Origin: an uncultured Brachyspira sp.
GTDB lineage: Bacteria > Spirochaetota > Brachyspiria > Brachyspirales > Brachyspiraceae
Length of the DNA: 64,000 nucleotides
Assembly: GCF_944393015.1 (NCBI RefSeq)
Contig: NZ_CALXYQ010000003.1
Coordinates: 1-64,000, forward strand
Reading direction: 5' to 3'
The position numbers and the translations under genes were made by a program. The notes under the pieces are model-generated. The model ran no database searches, had not been told where the DNA came from, and worked only from the letters and a program-made list of their open reading frames with translations. Positions 33,924-42,757 of the stretch are shown here, piece after piece. Within the stretch, counting starts at the first letter, position 1; every line of letters begins with the position of its first letter.

Positions 33924-35000
33924 ATGATAGATTATTTAAATAAAGAAACTTATAATTTTTATTTACCTGAAAATTTAATAGCTACAACTCCAAATTACGA
34001 GAGAGATCATTGTAAGTTAATGATTTTAAATAAAGATACAGGAAAACTAGAGCATAAAATATTTTCAGATATAATTAATTATCTTAATAAAGATGATATT
34101 TTGGTATTGAATGATAGTAAGGTAATACCAGCTAGAATATACGCTAAAAAAAATACAGGCGGAAATTCAGAGATCCTTCTTCTTAATAAAGTTGACAATG
34201 ATGAAAGTACTTGGGAATGTTTAATAAAAGGTAAGAATATAAAAGAAAAAGATATATTATATTTGAATTATTCTCATTTAGAAAATGTTGGAGATATTGA
34301 GGCATTAATAGAAAAAGATAATATATCAACTAAAATAATAAAATTTTCAAAACCATTAACAAGTGAAATTTTAGATAGTATAGGAAAAGTTCCGCTTCCT
34401 CCATATATTATTCAAAGCAGAAAGAAAAAAGGCGAAGAAGAATACAATGATAAAGACAAAGAATTTTATCAGAATGTATATGCCAAAAATGAAGGAAGTA
34501 TTGCTTCTCCTACATCAGGGCTTCATTTTACTAAAGAGCTTTTAGAGAAAATAAAGTCTATGGGAATTACTGTTTGTTATGTTACACTTCATGTAGGCTT
34601 TTCAACTTTTAATCCTTTAAAAGAAGATGATTTACGTAATCATGTTATGCATGAAGAGAAATTTATAATACCAAAAGAAAGTTATGATATAATAATCAAT
34701 GCCAAGAAAGAGGGTAGGAGAGTTGTGTCATGCGGAACTACTGTTGCAAGAGTATTAGAAAGCGAATATGATAATTATGATTTTAAAAGAATGGAAGGCT
34801 CTACTGATATATTTATTTATCCGCCTTATAAGTTTAAATGCGTTGATGCTTTAATTACTAATTTTCACACACCTCATTCTACATTGCTTGCTATGGTTAG
34901 TGCTTTTGCAGGCTATGATAATATAATGAACGCCTATAAAACAGCAGTAGAAAATAATTATAGATTTTTTTCTTACGGCGATGCTATGTTTATGTATTAA
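33924..35000 (+). CDS. queA: S-adenosylmethionine:tRNA ribosyltransferase-isomerase
   Basis: A 358-residue enzyme with the QueA landmarks: YNFYLPENLIATTP at the start, DILVLNDSKVIPARI, GKVPLPPYI, ASPTSGLHFT, CYVTLHVGFSTFNPL, and LITNFHTPHSTLLAMVSAFAG near the end. It converts preQ1 in tRNA to epoxyqueuosine. Length is normal. Confidence 0.95.
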   Translation: MIDYLNKETYNFYLPENLIATTPNYERDHCKLMILNKDTGKLEHKIFSDIINYLNKDDILVLNDSKVIPARIYAKKNTGGNSEILLLNKVDNDESTWECLIKGKNIKEKDILYLNYSHLENVGDIEALIEKDNISTKIIKFSKPLTSEILDSIGKVPLPPYIIQSRKKKGEEEYNDKDKEFYQNVYAKNEGSIASPTSGLHFTKELLEKIKSMGITVCYVTLHVGFSTFNPLKEDDLRNHVMHEEKFIIPKESYDIIINAKKEGRRVVSCGTTVARVLESEYDNYDFKRMEGSTDIFIYPPYKFKCVDALITNFHTPHSTLLAMVSAFAGYDNIMNAYKTAVENNYRFFSYGDAMFMY

Positions 35001-35057
35001 TTTTTTATTTGTTATGATTATAAAATAATAATTAAGAAGTAAAAAAATATAATTATA

Positions 35058-35408
35058 TATACCTAAACAACTATATTTTGTCAAAAATAATTTTTTTAAA
35101 TTTTAAATATATGCAGGGCTTTGCCCTTACGAAGTACATAGCGTGCAACACCCCACTTCTTTTGCCGACGCTCTGCGTGCCGTAGGCAAGGCACCTACTT
35201 GGTGGTAACCCAAAGGAAGCTATATCCTCAACAGGCTCGGATACGCTTCGCGAAAGACTGCATTTTTAGGGTATATCCTATATTTAATAGGAATGTTTTT
35301 GATATAAAGTTCTAGCAGTTGCGTTTTTTGCAACTTTTTTGTGCGGCAAAAAAGTTGATAATTCTATATAAAGTGCATCGATTGACAAACTTAAAAATTT
35401 TCAGTATA
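35058..35408. repeat. Dispersed inverted-end element, copy D
   Basis: Begins TATACCTAAACAACTATATT and ends AAAAATTTTCAGTATA; 351 bp, the longest copy. The interior includes GGGCTTTGCCC, CGAAGTACATAGCGTGC-like GC-richer strings, and the perfect hairpin CAACTTTTTT/AAAAAAGTTG. No gene is supported in 35001-35584. Confidence 0.8.
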
Positions 35409-35459
35409 CACAGAAATTAAAAATTCCTGCCCTAGTTTTTATTAGCATTATTATCTTTT

Positions 35460-35545
35460 TACCGCACGGTATACGTATTTATATTATAATATTATTTATT
35501 AATTTTAATTTTTCTATATTAATAAAATATACTTAACGTGCGTTT
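35460..35545. repeat. Small inverted-repeat element, copy 2
   Basis: Starts TACCGCACGGTATA and ends CTTAACGTGCGTTT; 86 bp, same layout as 21976-22060. Confidence 0.5.
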
Positions 35546-35584
35546 ATGAAATTTTGTATAGAGAAAGAATTTTATTTATATGTT

Positions 35585-36280
35585 TTAAATCTCATAAGTA
35601 ATTTTTGGAAAATCTTTTTCACTTATTAAACCGTCTCTTATTAAAATGGCTCTTAGTACATCTATATCACTGTAAATATCAATCAAAGAATCAGTATTAA
35701 ATTCATTAATCATTTTTTGAAATCCCAAATTTATAATGCATATAGAATTCTTTATATCTCTTTTTATTTTTTGCTTTTTGCTGTCTTCCATATATGCTTC
35801 ATCTAATTCTATATATCTGCTTATAAATTTTTCTATTGTTGGTATGTAATAGTCAATTATAGAGTTGTATGTTCTTTTATATGATTTATTATTACATGTT
35901 TTTTCTAAAATAAAATTAAGTTTAAATAGCACATCATTTATAATGAGTACAAAATCAGAATCATTTATTTTGTATATTTTATTTTGAATGTTTTTATCGA
36001 AGCTGTTTGTTTCATTATTTTCAGCATTTGTTTTATTATTTACAGGTTCTTTTTTTTCAGATCCTTCTTTTTTATTGGTTTTATTAATTTTTATTGTTTT
36101 AATATAGATTTCCAGTTTCTCTTGCAAAGTATAAAATAAAACTAATAATAAAAATATAAATATAATAATAGAAATCAATTTAAAAGATATCATCCAAAAT
36201 ATTAAGCTTGAAAATGCTAATAATGATATTGATATAATAAAATTAATATTATTTGAAAGTAAATTCTGATATTTTTTCAT
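35585..36280 (-). CDS. XpaC-like membrane-associated protein
   Basis: A 231-residue protein from the internal ATG with GGAGAT upstream; the frame also reaches a TTG 16 codons earlier. Two membrane helices (about 12-55) are followed by a Lys/Glu/Asn linker and a helical domain with YNSIIDYYIPTIEKFISRY and DIYSDIDVLRAILIRDGL, which fit the XpaC family (5-bromo-4-chloroindolyl phosphate hydrolysis protein). That family often accompanies TelA-like stress proteins; no such gene is adjacent here. Confidence 0.6.
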   Translation of the reverse strand: MKKYQNLLSNNINFIISISLLAFSSLIFWMISFKLISIIIFIFLLLVLFYTLQEKLEIYIKTIKINKTNKKEGSEKKEPVNNKTNAENNETNSFDKNIQNKIYKINDSDFVLIINDVLFKLNFILEKTCNNKSYKRTYNSIIDYYIPTIEKFISRYIELDEAYMEDSKKQKIKRDIKNSICIINLGFQKMINEFNTDSLIDIYSDIDVLRAILIRDGLISEKDFPKITYEI

Positions 36281-36358
36281 AATATCTCCGTATAGAATGT
36301 AAAAAATATTTACTTTTATATGATACAATAAAAATGAAAAATATCAATTATTAAATAA

Positions 36359-37313
36359 TTATTTTACTATTTCTTTTATTATTCTATGGAAATTTTTATA
36401 TTCAATCTTTTCTATTTCTTCGCTATTGAAACCAGATTCTTTTAATTTGATTATAATATCATAAGATTTGGAGGCATTTTCTAATGCCTTTTACAGCAGG
36501 AGGAACTTCCTCATCTTCAAAATATTCATTATAATCAAAACCAATTCCTATATGATCTATGCCTATTTTATCGGCTATGTATTTTATATGCTCTATACCT
36601 CTGTTTATATTCTGTTTTTCTTTGTTTTCATCAATGAAGCCTTTATATGAATTAAATCCTATAACACCATTAACATCTCTTATGGCTTTTAATTGTTCAT
36701 CTGTAAGATTTCTCATACTATTGCATAATACTCTAGAATTAGAATGAGAAGCTATAATAGGCGAGGTGGTAATATCTATAACATCAAAGAAAGATTTGTC
36801 ATTAAGATGCGATACATCAACTATCATGCCTTTATCCTGCATTTTTTTAATAGCTTTTTTTCCTAAATGAGTTAATCCTCTGTTTGAATCTCCTCTTACT
36901 CCTGTAGCTAATTTATTTTCTTCATTCCAAGTAAGACTGGCATGTCTTGCTCCATAATCATAATATTCATCTATCAAATCAATATTATCATCTATAGATA
37001 TAAGCCCTTCAAATCCTATGAATATATATAATTTATTTTCTTTTTGTGCCTTTAGAATATCATCATAGTTTTTTGCTATTAATATAATATCATTAATATA
37101 TTCAAGTTCTTTATTTATAGAGTTTTGAATTTCTCTTACTCTTTCCAATGCTCTATCATAATTTTTAGGTTCAGTCCATATTACAAATATAGAGCCGCCT
37201 ATTTTTCCCTTTATCATATTATCATAATGATACTTTTTTATAATATTATTTTCGCCTTTGAAAGTTTTTACAGCAACATCAGTCCATATATCAGAATGAG
37301 CGTCGAAAATCAT
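36359..37313 (-). pseudogene. Membrane dipeptidase (M19 family), frameshifted near the 3' end
   Basis: A zinc dipeptidase: FDAHSDIW at the start, FIGFEGL, ARHASLTWNEEN, KGMIVDVSHLND, PIIASHSNSRVLC and IGIGFDYN. The frame stops at 36459 after VKGIRKCLQIL. A shift by one base at the AAAA run near 36473 continues as ASKSYDIIIKLKESG and EEIEKIEYKNFHRIIKE to a stop at 36359, which is the normal family ending. So one extra base has displaced the last 35 or so residues. Either a recent mutation or a sequencing error. Confidence 0.8.
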
Positions 37314-37338
37314 ATTTATTAACCTCTTAATACATTAA

Positions 37339-37854
37339 TTAATTTTCATTGTTATTCTCATTTGTATTTAAATTATTTATACATTCATTTTTTTGAAATA
37401 GAATAATATTTCTTATTGCTGCATATACAATAATACATGATAATACTTTATCAATTATATTTGTTAATAATCTCATTAAGAAAGATGCCTGAAAGAATCC
37501 AAAACCATTTTCATTTAAAAGGCTTATAAAACTGTCTATTGTTGTACCTGTAAATCCGTCAGATAAAATTATAGATATTGGAGTTCCTATCAAAGGAGAT
37601 ATTATGCCTATTAATGCATTTACTATTGCAAAATTTAAATGCGAATAGCTTATAAAGATTGATATTATAAGATTTGTTAATATACCAACAATAGCACCAT
37701 AAATAGGTCCTAAAATAACAGCTGATAAAATAGTCCCTACTGAATCTAAAAATAAAAATGGTATTTTAAACAATAATACTATGAACGTTAAAGCAAAATT
37801 TATTACTATTGATATAAATACTATTAATATATTATATTTTAAATCATTATTCAT
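37339..37854 (-). CDS. ECF transporter S-component-like membrane protein
   Basis: From Met22 of the frame (37854) the product has 171 residues and about five membrane helices. PFLFLDSVGTILSAVILGPIYGAIVG is the hallmark of small substrate-binding (S) components that share an ECF energy module. The gene next upstream is a close paralogue. No ATPase or T component is in the window, so a shared module elsewhere is expected. Substrate unknown; the nearby dipeptidase might hint at peptides or amino acids. Confidence 0.6.
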   Translation of the reverse strand: MNNDLKYNILIVFISIVINFALTFIVLLFKIPFLFLDSVGTILSAVILGPIYGAIVGILTNLIISIFISYSHLNFAIVNALIGIISPLIGTPISIILSDGFTGTTIDSFISLLNENGFGFFQASFLMRLLTNIIDKVLSCIIVYAAIRNIILFQKNECINNLNTNENNNEN

Positions 37855-37958
37855 AATTTTAACCGAAAATATAATTGATTCATTCCTAAATATACAATGA
37901 TAAACTTTATTTTTCAATATCTTTATTTTAATTATAATAATTTATTTTGTTAATTCAA

Positions 37959-38534
37959 TTAGTATTTTTTATTATAATGGTGATTGTTTTCTATTTTTAA
38001 AAAAGGTATATGTTTAATAGCAAATGTAACCATTATTGAAGATAACAGCTTATCTATTATAGCACTTGATATTGTAGTTATAGTTACAGAGATAATAAAA
38101 CTTTTTCCGCTATTTTGAATAAGCTGAATAAAATTATCTATTGGTTTATTAGTAACTCCCTTAGCTGCTATTATCACTATAGGCAATGATACAATAGCTG
38201 AAATTAATCCTATTATTATTCCTGATATGATTGAAACTTTTATTTTTGAAAAATCATGTTTTCTTACTATTACGCCTGCAGTTAATCCTATAACTACATT
38301 TACTATTGCAAAATGTAAATTAACATAGTCTATTGTCATAGATAGAATAAAATTCGTAGCGATACCTACAACAGCACTATATATAGGTCCAAGTGTAACA
38401 GCAGTTAATATAGTACCAACAGAGTCCATAAATAAAAATGGTATTTTCAATATTATTACTAAATGCCCCATTATAATATTTACTAAAATACCAATTATCA
38501 TTATAGTTATATCGTATATGATCTTATTTTTCAT
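37959..38534 (-). CDS. ECF transporter S-component-like membrane protein, paralogue
   Basis: A 191-residue protein with five or six membrane helices and KIPFLFMDSVGTILTAVTLGPIYSAVVG, nearly the same core as the downstream paralogue, and an NFILSMTIDYVNLHFAIVN segment shared with it. The pair likely arose by tandem duplication and may recognise related compounds. Confidence 0.65.
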   Translation of the reverse strand: MKNKIIYDITIMIIGILVNIIMGHLVIILKIPFLFMDSVGTILTAVTLGPIYSAVVGIATNFILSMTIDYVNLHFAIVNVVIGLTAGVIVRKHDFSKIKVSIISGIIIGLISAIVSLPIVIIAAKGVTNKPIDNFIQLIQNSGKSFIISVTITTISSAIIDKLLSSIMVTFAIKHIPFLKIENNHHYNKKY

Positions 38535-38616
38535 AAAAAAAATCCAATATGTTTTCTATGTATATAATTTTCGTTTTTAAACTTTATAAATTTATATATC
38601 CAGTGAAAAATATTTA

Positions 38617-38652
38617 TAAAAAAACCCTCTAATAAAATTATTTATTAGAGGG
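38617..38652 (-). terminator. Terminator after nox
   Basis: Perfect 12-bp stem CCCTCTAATAAA/TTTATTAGAGGG with a four-base loop, followed on the minus strand by eight T. Confidence 0.9.
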
Positions 38653-38686
38653 AATATATTCTTAATACTAATTATATTTTTTATGA

Positions 38687-40045
38687 TTATTTAGCAGTAT
38701 AAGCAACCATAGTCATCCAAGATAATGGTTTGTTATAATGAGGTAGGAAGAAGAAGTCAGATAAAGCGAATTCTTGAACAGTCATACCTCTTTGTATAGC
38801 AATAGAGAATGCATGTATAGCTTCAGCATGGTTGTTTTTAGAAGCAATTTGAGCACCTAATAAACGTCCGGTACCTTCTTCATAAACTATTTTTACTAAT
38901 ACTTCTTCATGAGTAGGCATAAATTCTGGTCTTTCAGAATCTTTGAAGAAATTAGATTTTACTTTTAATCCTTTTTTCTTAGCAGTCTCTTCAGACCAAC
39001 CAGTAGAAGCCATGTTGTATCCGAATACGCATATAGCATTAGAACCTTGAGTTCCGCAGTATTCAACATGTTTACCTAAAGCATTATTAGCAGCAACAAT
39101 ACCCATTCTTACAGCATTAGTAGCTAAAGCAATATATTCTTGTTTTTCAGAAGCTCTTGAATATACGCTAGCACAGTCACCTATAGCATAAACATCTGGA
39201 TCTTTGCTAGTTTTCATAGTAGTATCAACAACGATAGCACCATTAGGAAGAGTTTCTAAATAGTCTTTATAAAGGTCGCTATTAGGTTTGAAGCCAACAG
39301 ACATAACTACCATATCTACTTCATAAGAACCTTTGTCAGTAACAACTTTTTTAACTCTGTCATCACCTTCAAATTTCTTAACTGTTTCACCTAAATGCAT
39401 TTCTATGCCGGCTTCTTTGATTCTTTTTTCAGCTTCATCAGTGATTTCTTTATCGAAGTAATTACCCATAACTCTAGGTAAAGCTTCCATCAATATAACT
39501 TCTTTACCATGATTTTTAAATGCTTCTATAAGTTCAACACCTATATAACCAGCACCAACTACCATAACTTTTTTTACTTCAGGTTTTTTTAATTCTTCGA
39601 TAATTTCTTGACCTTGCTGATAAAGTTTAGAGAAGAAAATACCTTTTTTAAGACCATAAGTAGTTCCTTCCTGTTTTAAGCCTTCTATAGGAGGAGTTAC
39701 AGGCCAAGAACCAGTAGCAAGAATAAGTTTGTCATAAGTGTCTTCAAACTCTTTTCCTGTTTTTAATTCTTTTACATATAATTTTTTGTTAGCCCAGTCT
39801 ATTTTAGTAACATCATGTCCCATATGAACTTCTACGCCTTCGCTTTTTAAGCTTTCAGGACTAGCATAAAATAAACCTTTAGGATCTTTAACCACTCCGC
39901 CAACCCAAAGTGCTATACCGCAAGCTAGGAAAGATATATTATCGTTTCTATCATAAGTAACTACCTGACAATTATGATCTGTAGCTTTCAAAGTTTTTAC
40001 TGCCCATGTACCAGCATGGTTACAGCCTATTACAATCACTTTCAT
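38687..40045 (-). CDS. nox: NADH oxidase (water-forming type), Brachyspira Nox
   Basis: A 452-residue FAD enzyme. The N-terminal VIVIGCNHAGTWAVK binds FAD and supplies His10; the redox cysteine is Cys42 in SFLACGIALWVGG. A second nucleotide fold, VMVVGAGYIGVELIEAF, binds NADH, and DVYAIGDCASV completes the FAD site. This is the enzyme that protects Brachyspira from oxygen and is used for species typing. It has its own TTGACT-17-TATAAT promoter, AAGGGG site and a strong terminator, so it is monocistronic. Confidence 0.93.
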   Translation of the reverse strand: MKVIVIGCNHAGTWAVKTLKATDHNCQVVTYDRNDNISFLACGIALWVGGVVKDPKGLFYASPESLKSEGVEVHMGHDVTKIDWANKKLYVKELKTGKEFEDTYDKLILATGSWPVTPPIEGLKQEGTTYGLKKGIFFSKLYQQGQEIIEELKKPEVKKVMVVGAGYIGVELIEAFKNHGKEVILMEALPRVMGNYFDKEITDEAEKRIKEAGIEMHLGETVKKFEGDDRVKKVVTDKGSYEVDMVVMSVGFKPNSDLYKDYLETLPNGAIVVDTTMKTSKDPDVYAIGDCASVYSRASEKQEYIALATNAVRMGIVAANNALGKHVEYCGTQGSNAICVFGYNMASTGWSEETAKKKGLKVKSNFFKDSERPEFMPTHEEVLVKIVYEEGTGRLLGAQIASKNNHAEAIHAFSIAIQRGMTVQEFALSDFFFLPHYNKPLSWMTMVAYTAK

Positions 40046-40091
40046 AATAATTTAACCCCTTACTAAAAAATTTAATTAAAAATTGCTGTTT

Positions 40092-40120
40092 ATTATAGTA
40101 CAAAAAAAATACTTAGTCAA
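40092..40120 (-). promoter_or_regulatory. nox promoter
   Basis: On the minus strand TTGACT (40120-40115), 17-bp spacer, TATAAT (40097-40092), about 45 bases before the ATG. An inverted repeat AAGTTA/TAACTT overlaps the upstream edge of the -35 box. Confidence 0.75.
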
Positions 40121-40376
40121 GTTATATTATATGTAACTTAGTAAATTTTAATATTTTTAGTATGTTTTTTATGTAATGATTTCACTAATTAGCATGAATT
40201 ATGATAATAAAAAATGTTAAATGTGTATAAATTTTACAAAAAGTATTTATATTACAAAATATAAGCATTTATATTTCTAAAAGATGTTTTTAATATTCTT
40301 TTATAGCTATATGAATGTATGTAATATTATGTGATATTGTTATATTATATAATAAAAATATTATAAGTATAATGTA

Positions 40377-40404
40377 TTGATATTTATACTTTTTATGCTA
40401 TATT
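40377..40404 (+). promoter_or_regulatory. Probable mtnK promoter
   Basis: TTGATA (40377-40382), 16-bp spacer, TATATT (40399-40404), about 34 bases before the ATG. The 392-bp gap 40046-40437 between nox and mtnK holds the two promoters and otherwise AT-rich DNA. Confidence 0.5.
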
Positions 40405-40437
40405 ATTAAAAATTGAAATTTACTATGGGTTTTAGTT

Positions 40438-41652
40438 ATGACAAATTTTAATGAATACTTTTTAATGGAAGAGAAAGATGTATTACTTTATGTAAAAAAT
40501 AAATTAAAATATTTTTCTCAAGATGATAATATCACTTGTAAAGAAATAGGCGACGGTAATATTAATTATGTATATAGAATAAGCAATGGTAAAGATTCAA
40601 TAATACTGAAGCAGGCAGGAGTTCATACTAGAAGCAATTCATCAGGAAGAATACTTGATATTAACAGAAATGCAAGAGAGGCAGAGATTTTATCATTTTA
40701 CGTCAGTATACTCCCAGACTTAGCACCGAAAATCATTTCTATAGATAAAGTTATGAATTTATTTGTAATGGAAGATTTAAAGTCTTTTCTAATATTAAGA
40801 GATGCTCTTATGAAAGGACAAATATATCATCATTTGCAGGAACAGATAACAGACTTTTTAGTTGAAACTACATTATCAACCGCTGATTTTTTTATGGATC
40901 CATTCACTAAGAAAGAAAATGTTATTAAATATACAAATAAAGAGCTTTGTAAGATAAGCGAGGAGCTTGTATTTAGAGAGCCATTTTTTAATGTGCTTAA
41001 AGAGAATGTATTTTCTGAATCATTAAATAAATTTGTTGAGGATAATCTTTATAATAATAAACAGATTCAATTAGAGGCGGCGAAATTAAAGTATGAATTT
41101 ATGAATAACCCTCAGGCTTTAATACATGGAGATTTGCATACAGGTTCTATATTTGTTGATGATGATTATATAAAGGTTATGGACTGTGAATTTGCCTTTT
41201 ACGGACCTATAGGCTATGATTTAGGTACTATTATGGCTAATTTTATATTTTCTTATGTGTATCATTTGCATGTTACTAAAGATAGAAATTATACTTCATT
41301 CCTTTTCAAGGTTATTGATGATATTTTAAGGCTTTTTAAAAATAAATTTATTACTAAGTTTTTACATGAAAGTAATGATATATCAGCACAAAATGATTAT
41401 TTCATAGAATATTATTTGCTTGAAGTATTAAAAACAGGCTTTGGTATATGCGGACTTGAATTGCTAAGAAGAACTACAGGATGTGCTAGAGTAAAAGAGA
41501 TAGAATCTGTTACTGATCCGGATATAAGAAGAAATATAGAATTCACACTTTTGAATATAGGTATTGAATGTTTGTCATATAGGGACAGACTTTCTGAAGA
41601 AGAAAAGTTTATGAAATTTGTAGATAATATAATTGATAATATAGATTTATAA
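40438..41652 (+). CDS. mtnK: S-methyl-5-thioribose kinase
   Basis: A 404-residue APH-fold kinase with the MtnK landmarks: EIGDGNINYVYRI (nucleotide loop), IILKQAG (Lys), VMEDLKSFLILRDALMKG, and the catalytic ALIHGDLHTGSIFV followed by VMDCEFAFYGPIGYDLG. It phosphorylates methylthioribose in methionine salvage. The next gene encodes the isomerase that uses its product. Length is normal. Confidence 0.9.
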   Translation: MTNFNEYFLMEEKDVLLYVKNKLKYFSQDDNITCKEIGDGNINYVYRISNGKDSIILKQAGVHTRSNSSGRILDINRNAREAEILSFYVSILPDLAPKIISIDKVMNLFVMEDLKSFLILRDALMKGQIYHHLQEQITDFLVETTLSTADFFMDPFTKKENVIKYTNKELCKISEELVFREPFFNVLKENVFSESLNKFVEDNLYNNKQIQLEAAKLKYEFMNNPQALIHGDLHTGSIFVDDDYIKVMDCEFAFYGPIGYDLGTIMANFIFSYVYHLHVTKDRNYTSFLFKVIDDILRLFKNKFITKFLHESNDISAQNDYFIEYYLLEVLKTGFGICGLELLRRTTGCARVKEIESVTDPDIRRNIEFTLLNIGIECLSYRDRLSEEEKFMKFVDNIIDNIDL

Positions 41653-41701
41653 TTTATTTAATTGCAGAGAAAATAAAAAATAAGTATTTTGGAGTTTTTT
41701 T

Positions 41702-42757
41702 ATGATTAATAGGGTAGATAAAGAATTGGCTTTTATGCTTCAATTTGAAAATGTTGCTTGGTATGATGACGGATGTGTTAAGATATTGGATAGAAGAGTT
41801 TACCCTAATAAAGTGAATTTTGTAGAATGCAAAACTCATAAAGAAGTTTCAAAAGCTATAGCAGACATGGTAACTCAAAGTGCCGGACCTTATTTGGCAG
41901 TTGCTATGGGTATGGCATTAGCTGGATATGAATCAAGGCATTTGGAAGGAAATGACAGAATAGATTATTTAACTCATGCCTGCAATACTTTAGCTAATTC
42001 AAGACCTACCACAAGCGGAAGAATGATGCTAATAACTAAATCCTGTTTAGAGGCTGGTACAGAGGCTATAAAATCTAATAAAGATCCTATAGAAGCTATG
42101 TTTAATAGAGGCATAGAGCTTTCTACTAAAAGATATTCAAAAATAAAAAAAATAGCAGAAAATCTAGTATCTATGTATCCTGATAAAGGAACTATACTTA
42201 CTCAATGTTTCGGTGAGTCTATAGTAGGTTTTATGATACAGGAATTCCAAAAGAAGAATAAAGATATAAAGGTTGTATGTGCTGAAACTAGACCTTATTT
42301 TCAAGGAGCAAGGCTTACAGCAACCGTTGCCTATGATCAGGGAGCAGATGTTACAGTTATTACTGATAATATGGCGGCATACACTATGCAGGAGAAAAAA
42401 ATAGATGTATTTACCTCTGCTGCAGATTTAATATGTTTAAATGGGGCTGTAGTTAATAAAATAGGCACTTTTCAAATAGCGATAGTTGCAAAATATTTAG
42501 GAATACCATATTTTGTAACAGGAGCACCTGATAAAGGTTATCATGGACTTGAAGATGTTCATTTCGAATTCAGAGATGAAAAACTTGTTACCGAAGCTAT
42601 GGGTGTTAAAACCTCTAAGGAAGGCGTAAAAGGTTTTTATCCGGCATTTGATTATACTCCTCCGCATTTAGTTAGTGCAGTTGTAACAGATTTAGGTATT
42701 TATTCACCTTATGATGTATTTAAATATTATGTAGGAAATGATGAAGGAGAATATTAA
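41702..42757 (+). CDS. mtnA: S-methyl-5-thioribose-1-phosphate isomerase
   Basis: A 351-residue protein of the eIF2B-like fold: ANSRPTTSGRMM, ILTQCFGES (catalytic Cys), VVCAETRPYFQGARLTA, and TDNMAAYTM (catalytic Asp). In canonical MtnA the cysteine motif is THCNAG, so this is a divergent member; the EIF2B-like isomerases for other sugars remain an alternative. The partner gene mtnK 49 bases upstream supports MtnA. It converges on the HD-domain gene with a four-base overlap. Confidence 0.8.
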   Translation: MINRVDKELAFMLQFENVAWYDDGCVKILDRRVYPNKVNFVECKTHKEVSKAIADMVTQSAGPYLAVAMGMALAGYESRHLEGNDRIDYLTHACNTLANSRPTTSGRMMLITKSCLEAGTEAIKSNKDPIEAMFNRGIELSTKRYSKIKKIAENLVSMYPDKGTILTQCFGESIVGFMIQEFQKKNKDIKVVCAETRPYFQGARLTATVAYDQGADVTVITDNMAAYTMQEKKIDVFTSAADLICLNGAVVNKIGTFQIAIVAKYLGIPYFVTGAPDKGYHGLEDVHFEFRDEKLVTEAMGVKTSKEGVKGFYPAFDYTPPHLVSAVVTDLGIYSPYDVFKYYVGNDEGEY

